From: Balanoglossus misakiensis
Lineage: Eukaryota; Hemichordata
DNA length: 64,000 nt
Direction of reading: 5' to 3'
Assembly: GCA_040954595.2 (NCBI GenBank)
Contig: CM082591.2
Coordinates: 4,464,001 to 4,528,000 of the forward strand
Shown: piece after piece, positions 21,130-42,899 of the stretch
Layout: each line of letters opens with the position of its first letter
How positions within the stretch are numbered: the first letter of the stretch is position 1
Translations under genes and position numbers: made by a program
The notes under the pieces: model-generated
The model's database searches: none
Told to the model about the DNA's origin: nothing
What the model saw: only the letters and a program-made list of their open reading frames with translations

Positions 21130-22248
21130 CTTGAGTTTGAGATTAAGCTGATGCAGATGTATAAAATTTGATTAATATTTCGCTTACAGTACTGGTTATT
21201 AGACAATGCATGACAGTATAGTTACCTACTGCTAATATGATGCAGTATGTACAACCACAGTGACCTGACGTTGACCCCTGACCCTGTCACGATATCAACA
21301 TGTCAGCTGTGTGGCGATCGACTCCCTTTGCTTCGCAAGTCGTTGACGGGACACGGGACCGGGATTTCGCACAAACACGTTTCGTTTGGACGTAATTGTT
21401 TGAACGGTTCGATGTTACATTGAATATACGCTCTGGCACAATACTAGTAACCTTGCCTACGGGGTTGAAAAGAAGGCGTGTACACTGTTGTCTATGCTAA
21501 TCAAGGCAATATGAAACGCTACACTTTCATGATCACACCGTGTACACAGCCTGTATCAGTCCGGGAAAACATGGTCTGGATAATTCACAAGCCAGTACTT
21601 ACCAACAACTGTTCTCACCTGACCCTGTACTTCCGATCGTTCGCTAACCAGCTTTTTTAAGCCCGGACAAATGCTGACCCAGCAGATAACACAGCCTGAC
21701 GAGCAATGGCGCGGATTCGCTATCAGTGACCTTATATGACCCCAGAGGTCATCTGTACCGACACAATAATCAGTCCCTAATCAAGAAAAAAAATATTCAT
21801 TTTATAACTTTATGATAATTTTATATCTATTATAGTGCATTTGTATAGTGTATTGATGATCTTCATAAATTAAACAAAAATATGACATCGTGCCATTTCC
21901 CATGAGCCATTACGAAGAAAGTAGCGCATCCGGAAAAGTGTTTGTTGTTGTTTACTTTTGTGCAAAAGAAGAGTTATTTTCAGCTCGGGGCATCATGTAG
22001 TGGTATTTTAAATACCTGCCTGTAAATATTGATGTCATAAGTTTCACACAAGATCTGTCAGGTCGGCGGTAACACCGTCTTTTTTCTGGAAACAGCCAGC
22101 AGTTACACTCGTATCCGGTATCGGCGTCGTCTACTTCATTTCAGACGTCGTCTGCTAGACCGGAAACCAGTCGGTGAATATTGTGCAGAACTGTGATTTT
22201 TACTTTAACGATTGATAAACTCATCTTGAAGCAGTGACTAGTTTCAAC
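21130..22248. promoter_or_regulatory. Divergent intergenic region XRCC6 / M1AP
   Basis: About 1.1 kb between the two start codons. It must contain both promoters and 5' leaders. ETS-like CCGGAA occurs near 21931 and 22160. I see no TATA box, repeat or open frame that could be defended as a gene. Confidence 0.45.
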
Positions 22249-25200
22249 ATGGATCCACAGAAAATGAGCCGGGCCGTGTTCGCAAGACAACCAGGTATAC
22301 GAAATTGATTATTAGAAATGTACTACATGAAATGAAATGTGCATACACCATCACTTGCCTTACACAATGTTACAGCATCCGTGCATTTTTAACTTTCCTG
22401 CTTCTAAACATTAGGAAAGGAAATTGTCAATGTGATGTACGTTATTTGATAAAATATCCTTCAGCCTGCAGTCTGTATTGCAGTGGTATTTAACGTCGGT
22501 ATAACTGCCCTGCACAGTACTAGTATTCTATTTCATATGTAACAAACACTATTATAGCATAACAATATCCTGTGGCTATGTTTTTCTTCTTTCTCAGCCC
22601 ATGTTTTACTGGTTGATTTCTCCCCTCCATTTGATATTGATACATGTCACACTCTACACCGTACATTGGAGAATTTCTTCTCGCTGGTGTGTAATCTTGG
22701 TGGGCCATGCCGCACTCCATTATTTGGACTCTATGCTCTTGGTTGCTATCCTGAGGTGAGAGAATATATCATGGAAATCACTGGAGAAAGATTTGTAAGA
22801 CTGTCTCAAAGTGCTTTCTATATTCAAAGTCGTATCTTGTTTCACTTAGTGTTAATTCTTTTTTTTTTCTTTCACAGTGTTTATTTCCACTGCAGCATGT
22901 AAGAGGCAGCTTTCCGAGGCTTTACACTGCCTTCAGTGAGCTGAAAAATTATTTATCAGATGGCAATGGTATTGCAACCAAGAACTACAACTGCATCGTG
23001 CAAGGTGTGAGAGAGGCTGTTTTACAGTTCAACAGACAGTCTCAGACATTTAGACAGGTGTGTGGCAGTCATGATTACACTGTCTGGAAGTCCAAGATTA
23101 CTAGTTTTACTAAAAACAAGAATGATGATTGCAGTGCAGAGTGTCACAGAACCACTAATACCATGACAACAATCAGCAGACAATTTCAGATTTTTAGTAA
23201 ACCAAGGGAAATAAGACCTGGAAAAGGGGTTTAAACGAAATATTGTCTGTTTTCTTTCTGTTTCAGGTGGCTGGTTTTAGCTGCCAGCTTGAAGTAACAA
23301 TCATCACAGCTCACCAGGCACCTGTTATAAGTAAACACATTGAAACAGTCACTGGTACTATGGATCTAGAAAATCTCAAGGTAAATTATGAACATCCCCA
23401 CCCCCAACTTACTATTGCATTGGGAAGTCATTATTTAATTTCTAACTAATACTTTCTGACTAATAAAGTAGTTTAGCAGTCAAAGTGCTTTTGTTTCCGA
23501 TTTATTGTAGAAAATCCAAGTAGTGTCAGTGAGTGATCCAAACAACCTGATCTTAGCAGAAGATGACTTGTTCGATGCCAGTCAAAGTAGTAATACCACC
23601 TCTACATCCAGTGATAATGCCATCTGTAGTATCATTGATCTTATCAATATTGATAACGGTAAGATTTGAATTTCTAAATTCCATAATGCTTATTACAGAA
23701 TGCTATATACTCTCTGTGGTTTATTTATTAACCACAGCAGATGCAGTATATGTAAACCCTTGTGTGCTACTTTATTTTGACAGATGAACTGAGTCTGGAG
23801 AATTTCTTCAAAAGCTGGCTTCATGACTGTGGCACTGACAGAGAACATCTTCATTTAAGCTTACCATCAGTGTCAGTGATCAGCGAGGGTAAGTCATATA
23901 ACGTCACCTTGTGATTTAAAGCCCATCTTCATCAATATGTGTCTAACCTCAACAAGGAAAACAACGGTATTGTACCAAACAGTGATGGCAAGAGGATGTA
24001 CATATGCATAGTATGGAACGGTATCATGTCCACTGTTTTTCATTGTTTGACTGGTCTTTCTTAGAATGATCATGACAAAACTCTTGTATATTAACTTTGT
24101 TTTAGGTGGAAGTAAACAGGAGAACCTCACGCTCAAATGTGATTTACATGAAAGAATTATCAACCCAAGTCAGTTACCCTTCCAAGCCCAGTATGTAAGT
24201 ATCAGTATATCTCATTATACTCCTCTCTTCTGATAAATGAGATACCCCTGCAACCTCTGTTGGTGCCTGGTTTACAGAATTTTCTTTCCACTGTGTATTA
24301 ATTCCCCTGTTAGAGTCTGCATATGGATGCAGTGAATGCCAAGCCTATCATGTCATCGGCTGTCAATAAGGGCAGTGGTCCAGTGGTTCCCATTCAGAGA
24401 CTGAGAGCGGTCAAACTTATCAAAAGTGACAGCATATGTGAATCTGTGGTAAGTTGGATTATTCCCGAGTGATGTGGGAAATTTGGTAAACCCCGCAAAC
24501 TTGTTGGAAGTTGTGAGAAACGGCAGCTCCCTACAGTAATAATCATATTCTGTACATAATCTCATGATGTTATATTTTCAGTTATATGGTATGCCACTGA
24601 TAGTCAGACCAACTGCATGCTGGAAGCTAGACTGGGAGGAACTTGATACAAACCAACAGAATTTCCAAGCCTTATGCCAATTACTCCAAGATAAGGTATT
24701 CATTCTACAATAAGTATTGTCATTTACACATATAGCTCAGCTAAATGAAATTAAATTCAGTGGTTTCAGAGAATATTCGTGTGGTCACTGTACTCAATTC
24801 TGAGATAATTGATAAACTCTGTTGAATATTTTTGCCCATAGATAAACCATTGGTGAAAAATGCTGTCATTTTTCCATTATCGAATTTTTTCTTCCCAATC
24901 CAACAGGAACTCTTCCTGTTAGCACAGATGGAAGAAACAGAAGAGAGACCCAAGCCTAATTCTTTCAACTATCGACCAAACCCTCCAAAACCCAGCGGCC
25001 ATTTCCTACTGCTGCCATCTCAAAGCATGACTCTACTCATCAAATCTGTGGCAGTCAGTGAGCTGATGCTGCCCTGTGATTTCCAAGTGCCAACGGATAA
25101 ACCACTCAGCGATGCCATCAATCTCTTGTCAGATTCACTTACTCAGGTCAGAAATGTGCAATATACTGACATTAAGTTTTCTACCATAAACCGATTTCAC

Positions 25201-25747
25201 AAGTTCTGTTGATTCAACAGGATAGATGTACAAACTGCTAGAAGTTTCTGAATCTCAGCATCTTTTTGCTCTCTTTTTTTGCAGTTGGAAGTCGATGAAT
25301 CCTTCAATCCCTTGCTGAGTAAATCTCACTTATGTAGAAGTCTGACAAGTTCACTCATGAAGAACATAAACACAAGCAGACAGCAGAAGAGAAAACCAAG
25401 CATTTATGATTCTCAGGTAAGAACTGAAAATCAGTGTATTAGTGTCACCAGTTGTATCCTAGGGTACCCTGATGCGTTCTATACTGTTGCATTTGCCCCC
25501 TCTGTTTCAGACATCACAACCCACAAGTCAGTGGAACAGAGGAAAGGGAAGGGGTAGTCGAGGCTCGCACAGCAACCGAGGCCAGACCAAAAGCCAGTAC
25601 CCACCCCTAGCCACACACCCCACAAACAGAACCACAGGTTCCGTACCCAGCCAACAGAAGCGATACTGTCCACCACCACCACCTATGTCTTCATCACAGG
25701 ATCTTTATGCTTTCCAGGACTTTGACGACTTCCCTACTGAGCTCTAG
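22249..25747 (+). CDS. M1AP: Meiosis 1-associated protein
   Basis: Twelve exons: 22249-22294, 22598-22755, 22878-23057, 23267-23380, 23511-23658, 23784-23888, 24106-24194, 24314-24448, 24582-24695, 24907-25146, 25285-25416, 25511-25747; 565 aa against about 530 in mammals. M1AP is a germ-cell protein needed for meiosis I progression and male fertility in mammals and linked to the SHOC1-TEX11-SPO16 crossover machinery. Collinear family signatures are LENFFSLVCNLGGPCRTPLF near the N-terminus, IDNDELSLENFFKSWLHDCG, LKCDLHERIINPSQL, CESVLYGMPLIVRPTACWKL, DWEELDTNQQNFQALC, PSQSMTLLIKSVAVSELMLP and LEVDESFNPLLSKSHL. The final exon encodes an Arg/Gly/Ser/Pro-rich tail ending DFDDFPTEL that is less conserved. 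The N-terminal fold resembles a von Willebrand A-like region, which is inference. All introns are GT-AG. Confidence 0.93.
24718..24886 (+). mobile_element. Fragment of the 16.6-kb MITE family in M1AP intron 9
   Basis: From GTCATTT...ACACATATAGCTCAG to the run containing TTGCCCATAGATAAACCATT, GGTGAAAAATGCTG and CCATTATCGA, this matches 16690-16865 in the same orientation with scattered substitutions. It is truncated and runs up to the pyrimidine tract of exon 10's acceptor (24906), so transposon sequence may lie beside or within the splicing signals. Confidence 0.6.
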
Positions 25748-26865
25748 TTACCTCTCCTCAGTCAAACTACAGTAATATAGGTATTTAAATTAATGTTCAT
25801 TTACTGAAAAAGTATAATTACCCTATTGGAATTAGATGTTCACTTTAATATTGTCTTCCAGTTCCAATAAAGAAACAACAAACTAAAGTATAGTTTATAA
25901 TTTTTATTAAGTGAAATACAACTATCTGTGGTTCAGCTCAAAGCACATGTACACAAAACACTAGACACAGGAAAACTAATATTAAACATACAAATTGAAC
26001 ATTGCATCGAATAAAATCATCTTTGAAATGCACCATTAGGAAGAGCCATGGCAAATGCATAATCACAATTCATGTTTGTACAAAGGGATGATTGTGTTTG
26101 TATACCATTTTCGATAATTTTATATTTGAAAGAATAGGACTGTTTTAACGAATAGAGGTCAAGATCTCCAGTAACAGGTTAAAATTACTTCTGTTGTCAT
26201 GGTAGGAACCGTTCACCCCCAGTTCCCTCTTTAGAGGTCCTACCTTACCATAGAAAACAAAGGATTTGGACTGGACCATAGTGGTGAAAGGGTTAAGCAT
26301 TGGGGCGATACCGAAAAATATAACTGTACACCACCATGAAATGCGCAAAATAACAATACAGGGTTCACTGTGAGATTTACATTCTTAAACGTTTTGTCAA
26401 CATCCTGCTACATCATAATTGAAATTCTTAAACAAAATTACCAATGCCTTCATCATGCACAGTCATTAGTAGTGGTAGATGACTTGTGTATTGGGACAGA
26501 GCACAAATAAGTTTTTGTTAGTGGTAAAAAAATTCGTCAGAATTGTGTCAATGCCCTTTGCAGTTTCTAAAAAAGACTCGTGATTTTTCGGTGTGGGTTA
26601 CAAGGCAATTATCAAGCAGAATATTTGCAATGACCTACTGGAGGTTATTATACTTGGTATATACCCTGTCAAATGACCCTATAGACATATCACAGCCTTC
26701 AACTTTGAAAGATATACTCAAGGAGGGTTTACGCAACAGTCAGTTCTATGTGATGATGCAATGTCAGACTAGGACGACAGCCAATGGGGACAGTGGATAG
26801 CCACATCAGCAGGAAGAGATGCACCATGGGATTGAGGGTTTCTTCACCAATCACTGCGGCTCTCA
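25748..26865. terminator. Convergent 3' ends of M1AP and DDB1
   Basis: M1AP has AATAAA at 25866-25871, about 120 nt past its stop. On the minus strand AATAAA at 25908-25903 is the best DDB1 signal, giving DDB1 a 3' UTR near 960 nt. The signals are about 31 bp apart on opposite strands, so the mature 3' ends should abut or overlap by a few bases. The DDB1 3' UTR includes a copy of the TTAACCC element at 26208-26296. Confidence 0.6.
26208..26296. mobile_element. TTAACCCTTTCACC element, copy 2 (left end worn)
   Basis: CACCCCCAGTTCCCTCTTTA at the left and GGTGAAAGGGTTAA at the right match copy 1. The leftmost TTAACCCT has decayed. It lies in the predicted DDB1 3' UTR, so it would be transcribed in antisense as part of the DDB1 mRNA. 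Confidence 0.7.
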
Positions 26866-35584
<8,719 letters not shown>

Positions 35585-38409
35585 TTTTACTGATGGACAA
35601 CCCGTCTAGAACTTCAAATTCACTGCCTCTCAAGGTGCAATCGATGAAAATGGCGAAGCCGGCAATGTACGCATGCGTGGCGCGAAACCCAACGTTGCAC
35701 CCATCTGGCCATTGAGGGCTCACTTCTTGTCACACTGGCCACCTTGGCCAAAGTTCAAAACACGTGCGTAAATTTTAATATTTTCTCGGTAATATCGATG
35801 TCATCGACTTGATTTTTTTTTTCGTGTGTACAACCAAATTCAAACTCGTACCCAGATTTCACTCGGACGCTATATACCTCTCCGATCCGCTTGAAAAATT
35901 AAACCATAAACAGTAGAGGGGATTATTAAACCCACGCACCATCCACCCACCTAGTACCTGGTATACTAATATCCTTGGTGTACACGTGCTACTATGATCA
36001 GATAATGACGTCATATCCAATTTGCTTTATGACGTGATTGTTAATAATTTTACTCATAATTCAACAACTTTCAAATTCCATTGATGGCTTCGGTCGGTCG
36101 GGTCATGCACTTAGTACCTGCGTACCGGTGTATCAATTATGACAGACCTAGTACACCACTTCATGCTTACGTCACACTACGTGCGACTTCCCAGGTAAAT
36201 GTAAACAACACTCTCACGAGGGGGTTTACATTCTGGAGTCTGCGCGTGCGTAAATACCTGAAATTAATAGTTACGTCGGCATGTCTTTACCCCGATAGGC
36301 TCTTTTAGTGAGATCATCCGTAGTCCCACGCAAATTGTAGCTTTTTATATGCACTGGAGGTCATGATGACTTTGAAAACAAGAACGTACGCGAGCGCTGA
36401 CATCATTCTGTGGTGACCCAACTTCGTCCCAGGAAATGGGTCAGTCATGCAATACATTGTTAGGATCCGCCGTGGCCACATGATGACTCAGATTATAGTT
36501 CCTGCAGCTTTAGTGTAATAATGTTCCGTCTGAAACGCACGTATTTGGACTTTTTGCCATTCGACGTCACTAAATTTTACTATCATAATTTTTTGCCATC
36601 GTGGGAGAAACTACGAAAGTGAAATTTAGAAGTACGATTCATAATCACATCCCATAGTCGCCAGTAAACCTATGATTTCTCTGTCAAATCCCCGTCAAGG
36701 ATGAACTTATGCGATAGAATGAAAACCATAAGCAATATAGAAATTGATCCACTGTAAAGAATCGTTTCCGATATTCATTAAAATTTTCGCACTGATGAAA
36801 AATTAAAATCTGTTGCAGAATAAAACTTCATTCAGTATTTGTGTGTACGCGTTTTCCTAAAGTACCAGCCGAAAACCATTAGTTCAATATGAACTTTCTC
36901 GGAAAAAAGAAATATTGTAAAAGTATGATGTCCTAAAGGATAGTTCCTGTTATGCGTTGTTTCCTAATTTCGGAACTGAAGTTGGCGTGTGCGGTGAAAT
37001 TAAAACAGTGAATACTTGTACTTCTTCTGACCTGGAGGAAGTGAGACTTATTTGTTTTCGGTGGATTCAAATTACGCTGCGAAATAATTAAAATAAATTA
37101 TAATGGAAAAGCATAACTGAAAATACATCTGAAAGCGTACTTTATATATTAATTTTTCTTCTTACAGTTGGACGGCATGTCACAGCGAGCCGCAGCAGCT
37201 TAATAAAAACATTCAGTGTTCCTTTTAAATTAATTCCTACAAGGGAGTTCAAATTGAGAAAAAAAAACTGACAGAATAACATGTTTCGTCATTTCATCTT
37301 ATACTCAAACTCTGTCGAATTGGGACGGGAAAGAAAGATTCGTATGGAACTTGTCATGACCTGGCACAGAAAGTTAGCACTGAAAACAATGGTTGAGAAT
37401 TTGCATGTGTTAAATATCATAATGAATAGCCATTGTCACCGAAAATGTGTTGAGTGAAAGCACAATGATATAAGCTCATATAACTGTCACTAAGTATATT
37501 AAACTGAGGTGAACTGGAATTGAACGGCTGAGCTGTGAAGTGCCTCTTGTGATAATTTGTATAACCTAATATCTGTGTATCCAACCACCGGGACACTTTT
37601 TAGGAATGCGGTCAATGCCATAGGTGAGAAATGTAAACACAAACAAATTCCCCGTTACACATCCCTTTTTATGGTCAATACAGTTCCTTATTTACCACTG
37701 ATTAAAGTTTGCAAAGAACTTTATTCGTCTCCAGTCGACCGCGGGATTTACGTGATTGAAAGTTGGTCTGCGAATGAATGCGCCCCCTGTCGATGTACGT
37801 GTAAAGAAGATACTCTCTCGTTTTTATGCGCATAAGATTATTTCAGCCGATAGGGGAGCATTATTGACAGTCTGTAAGTTTGGACCTGCGATTGACAAAA
37901 ACATGTGTTCTGGTTTCACATGTAACCTCGCTTTTTTAATCGTAAAAGAATGAAACTTTATGCCTTTAAGTTTTAATTTTCCATTATGCAAATAAGCGAG
38001 AGGAATGTCACACTGGGGGTGGGGTCATCGCAAGGCATGTCGGTCCAATGCTAAGGCCAGAGCCCTTCTCCGCTGATTTCGCGGCGTTTTACGGTACCCC
38101 GAATGCGAGGATTTTACGCTGTTTCCCCGGGAATGGCATCTTTCTAGGAATTTCGTGTGTTGTTCTGGTATTTCAGGAGATCGCCGGTGTGTGGATCAAG
38201 CATGGTGTGACCGAGGGAGAGCGGGAAAAGGCGTCTTGATTTGCGACCCGAGCTTTAATGTTTATCTACTGTAGTTCTTGTGCTTAGGGTTTTTATATAC
38301 ACAGAGATCTGAGTGAATTTGTGAACGGGGGATAAGCTACCGGTGTCGGGATAATTTTTCGCCGGGCGCGCGTTGGAGGGGAATTTATTCTTGTTCACGA
38401 TAGACAACA
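35585..38409. promoter_or_regulatory. Divergent intergenic region DDB1 / liprin-alpha
   Basis: About 2.8 kb between divergent start codons. A perfect CRE palindrome TGACGTCA lies at 36006-36013, with CRE half-sites nearby (ATGACGTGAT near 36030, TACGTCAC near 36170, GACGTCAC near 36563). The last 300 bp before 38410 contains GC-rich patches (GCCGGGCGCGCG near 38361) and probably the liprin leader. No coding exon was recognised. Confidence 0.45.
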
Positions 38410-38649
38410 ATGATGTGTGACGTTATGCCCACAATTTCAGAAGATTCCTCCAGCCAGCGGGGATCGCAGTGCAGCGAGAATGACTCTAACTTCGAACAGT
38501 TGATGGTCAATATGCTCGACGAGCGCGACAAGCTGATGGAAACGTTGCGAGAGACTCAAGAAAGTCTGCTGGAGACGCAAGACCGAATGTGCATCGCAGA
38601 GCGGGAGCGCGACTCCCTGCAGAAGCAGATCTCCAGTAATTTGCCACAG
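38410..38649 (+). CDS. PPFIA: Liprin-alpha, first coding exon (gene continues beyond window)
   Basis: The exon encodes 80 residues and ends at CCACAG|GTAGGT in phase 0. It opens MMCDVMPTISEDSSS, continues NFEQLMVNMLDERDKLMETL and RETQESLLETQDRM, and ends ERDSLQKQISSNLPQ. Liprin-alpha proteins begin MMCEVMPTISE and their first coding exon also ends at LPQ before EFAALTKEL, so identity and boundary agree. Liprin-alpha is a cytoplasmic scaffold with N-terminal coiled coils and three SAM domains that organises presynaptic active zones and cell-edge adhesion with RIM, ELKS and LAR-type phosphatases. Only the start of the coiled-coil region is in this window. Open reading frame beyond 38649 is intronic read-through. 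Which paralogue this is cannot be judged. Confidence 0.88.
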
Positions 38650-41600
38650 GTAGGTTACCTGCCTCAGGTTCCCCGGCCCCCGGCAGGGTCGACGGCGATC
38701 AGCTGGCGGAGGCAGGCACACACACACACACACATGATTCCCCGATCAGGACTGTGGCCCCCTCGCCTCTCATACACTAAACACTTGGTCAGCCATCTTG
38801 AAATCATAGTAAGCAGCCAGCGAAGAGATCCGATCACACCTCCCCGTTCCTCTACCCGATCGGCGAGATCCATTTCTCTTACAGCCCTCCTCACAGTCCC
38901 TCCAACGACCCCACCAATCGGTGGGACGGGGACAGAAACAGTCCCACCACAGGAAGCGTGGCATTTCACAGGGGCAGGGGGGCGTTCTCAGAAAAGAAAT
39001 CGACAAAGCCAAGAAATTTGCATGTGAAACGGAGCAGTGACATTTACCCCTGAAATGTACATGGGTATTACTTTTGCGGTTTTCTGACTCACAGCCCCTT
39101 TTTTTTCTCCGCATTCCCCAAGTACATCACTATATTAGAATATGACCCCAATGTCGATGTCACCGACACATATTTTATTCGTCAATCAATGACAGGTGAT
39201 ATTTTGGCCTCACTCGTGTGCATAAGAATTTTTCAAGTGATGTGAATACGTTGAAATGAATACCTATATCTGGGTCCCTAAGTGTGAACTCTCTTAGTTT
39301 TATTTTCCCGGAATTTTATTCACCGGCTGATTTTTCCTGCTTGTGGTGGATGAATTCGAGTCTGATGAAGCCATAGAAGACTCAAGTTGACAAATAAACA
39401 CTAGGAGAGTTTCTACACAAAGGGGTAATACCTTAGGAATTATTTTAAACCCTTATTATCAACATTCTTAATTATAATTGAGTGATAATGGTAGGGGATG
39501 TGTTTTTTAGCCTGGAGTTATGAAAAGAGAATACCTGCATTATGGAACACTAAGCTGGTTTGATCATCGCCAATTAATGTTTTATCGCCGGAATTAATCT
39601 GAAAAAATGTTTTTAGGGTGGATTAGGCCTGTCAGTGGGTTACTGAGTGCTGAGGTACAGTGGAAGTGTTACCCATAATGGCAGGTGAAAATTAATGTAG
39701 AACTACGCATGCTTCGACTATGAGCAATTTTGAGGTGTTGTTATAATATGTTGCCCCTGAGCTGATATATATATCCTCAGGCACAGCATAGTTACAATTG
39801 ACTGTATTAGACTTCTGGGCCCGCCTTTTTAAAGGCCCAGTCCTATATCCCTGGGTCACCACATTCAGGCTTATTGATACTGAACATTCACAGTGTGTCT
39901 GGGCTTTATTTCCATTTTAATGATTCAGTTGCAGAATCCATCTCTTTTGACTATATTTCAACGATCTGAATATAAGTAAGGTATTAATGAAAAGAATATA
40001 AAATAACAGAAATCCTAATTATTTATCAAGATTAAAAAATGAACGGCTGACCAGACTAGTATTAATTAAAATGACTACTTGGATATGTTAATGCAATGCA
40101 CTACCAAGATCATTACGGGTTGAAAAGTCCTACATCTCAGCTTAATGGGAGTACACATACCAGTCTATGTAGGTCTCACTGAGTATGTACTTCTATAGGC
40201 TGTGTAGGTGTGTATTAAAACCACTCTGGCTTACAGAGTTAAAGAGACGTGGGTGCCACCTTCAATCGTGTGCCGACTTATCTCGTTACAGCGTAACATT
40301 TATACCTGTGTCAATATTCTACCCTCTGAGGGTTTCCGAAAGGGCAAGGAAGCAGCATTTACCAGAGGGTCGCATAAGGGGACATCTTTGGTAGGTGTCT
40401 CTCTGATTGGTCGAGAAGGACGAATTACAGGCAGGCAACCAATCAGATGCCACTAAATATGTACAAGCCATAAAGAAAAAAGTTTTTGTTTCTCACTCAC
40501 TGTGCAAGTCAATTTTCTAAGACGTTGATCTGGTGCAGTAATTTGATGTAATGAATGAGAAATTATGTTTGAGTGAGAAATATTGTCATTTTTTGTAGCC
40601 GTTGGCAGACATGAACTGATGGTAATCACGGAAGTGATACAGGTCGAGCAAAAGGAAAGGGTTGTCGTGGTTATCTGAGATAAGCCAAGACAAGGTTTTA
40701 CATTACAGTTGACCTGTGTTATTTCCCTGTATAATCTCTGTCACATTCATGAATGAAATTTAAAAGTCGGGAGATTTTTACTCCCTCTCCGCAAATCAGC
40801 TTGCAAAAATGTAATTATGGATGGGAGTTGATGATGCAATAAAATCTCTACAAGAGATCTTCAAAGCTTTTGCAATTACATACACCCTACATGTACATGT
40901 GGAAATCCCAGAGAAAAAGATTTTCTTGCATACACATTCTAAACAAATAAAAATAAGCTACAAGTTCTATTCTATAAATATTGAATTTATGTAATGAAAT
41001 CAGTTTCAGTACAAGTGTTTGGCATCCAGTAATCTGGTCTCTGTTATTTGTTCAGAAAAAGCTGTGATAATACACGTAGGTGAGATTATCAAGATCGACC
41101 TTTGATTTTCAAGAAATCCATAGAGCTGATGACATTGGTTATAAACAGTCCAAGATGTGTCATTTTGGGCACAGGCAATGTATGTGTAATAGTGTCACTG
41201 ATAAGATCACGATCACAGTCTTTCTGATTATTTCATGACAAAGTTGATATTATTATACTTGTAAATGGCTAACACTGGGCTGATTGATTGTTAGCACTGT
41301 GTTAGCTTATCGTAAAAGAACACTTGGTCTGTACTGTAATTGATATGATTGGGGACCAGACAGCTATAAATTAAATGACAATTCGTGAAGCAGTATTGCA
41401 TTTTTCGTTTCCTGAAAGAGGTGAGATATCTATTAATTTTTCGGACAGGTGTATAGTTGCCATTTCAGTGTACTGTCATTGGAGACAATGCAATCGTGTC
41501 CTTGCAGCAACACTAGATTTCAATAAAAATTCTCTCGGTAATCACTTAACGATGTCTGAATGACTGGCAACATTGCTGAGTGCATTGCCATTGGGCTGTC

Positions 41601-41992
41601 TGGTTGTCAAACGTGACGAGTGTGAGAATCTCTCGAATTCTTTGAGCGGTTGAAAGTTTAACCTTGGAGTGACCTTGAAGTATTTCCTGCTCGAGAAAAC
41701 GTCTTGTCTTGATCGTTTAACCGTTCAGGTTTTAGCTGCTGATACTTCTTGATTTCAAAAGTCTGTTGATGCATAAAGTGGCACTGTGGAGGTCGCAAGC
41801 GATTCTGTAAAATATAAAAATAAAATCTGTATTACGGTAGACGCAAGTGAAATGAACAGATCAAGCGTACGCAAATGATTTGTCTGTTGTGTTGACATAC
41901 AATGTACCAAGTTCTGGCTGACTGACTGATGAGCAAGACTCAAGCAACCAACAGTCTGTCACATTAACATTTGAAAGTTCAGTCGGGCAGTG

Positions 41993-42158
41993 GACATTTT
42001 GTCCTCTAACAAACATAATTGTTAAAATCTTTGTGTCAATTTGATTTCTAAAAAAATTCTCTGAGTCAGCCCTATACCTTTGCATGCAGTGTGTTAATGT
42101 TTTTGAGTCACCAGTGAGTTTGTTGAGCCAGTGGCACATCGTATTAGCTTATAGAGGG
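41993..42158 (+). repeat. Left arm of a long inverted repeat pair (~170 bp)
   Basis: The block with CCTCTAACAAACATAATT, CCCTATACCTTTGCATG, GAGTCACCAGTGAGTTTGTT and CAGTGGCAC matches the reverse complement of 44231-44395 along about 170 bp, with substitutions and small gaps. Each arm also begins and ends with CTCAACAAAC/GTTTGTTGAG-like inverse ends, as a small foldback transposon would. Confidence 0.65.
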
Positions 42159-42899
42159 CAAACTGATGATCCATATTTGTCCACCACTGTGCAATATTGT
42201 ATCAAACCGACCTACGTACGTGTACTTCATAAAAGTAGGATGGCCCAGCAGACGACAATGTTGAATTCGAAAAGTGCAGATCACTGCATTGTGGCGTCCC
42301 CCACCCACACTAGTTCATGTATTAACGTATGACCTTTAGATGAAGAAAATAGCTGGCAGGCGGTTAAAATAACCATCTTTGCTCCCAAAAATGCTGGCTG
42401 TCATTAATTTAGGTGAATGGAAATTTCCCCTCCCACACCTCCCCTCCCCCGTGGCTTGAAGGAGCTCCTCAGGACATGAAAATATGGTTAGAATACAAAT
42501 TTATTTATTTTGATGGCAGCAACGAAATGTTTACTCAGGCTGTAATCAAAAGAGAGACAGGATTTCAGATGCATTTAAAGCCCCTATAGCTGCCAAATGT
42601 CACATATTTTTTTTCACAATAAAATTCTTCAAATAAACTCTAAAATCCTCATCATTAAACCATATAACTTGCATTTGCATGAGTTTGTCATCTCTTGACA
42701 ATGCATACCATGATAGCTGCATACTGTTTATGTGAAGGTTGATTAAATCGGTGTGGCACCTGTTTAATACATAGCGTGTTCAAATCGCAACATGCAGTCA
42801 CAATCGCGCATCTATAAGGTGTTCATGTATACCTATCAGTTAGCTTATTTAGATGGACCAATTTAAGTTGGAAAATAAAATCATGAAAATAATGCAAAA

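Noticed and set aside
38650-39027. Continuation of the liprin reading frame to 205 codons
   Set aside because: The frame runs through a consensus donor CACAG|GTAGGT at exactly the position where liprin exon 1 ends; the downstream peptide is low-complexity and unlike liprin.
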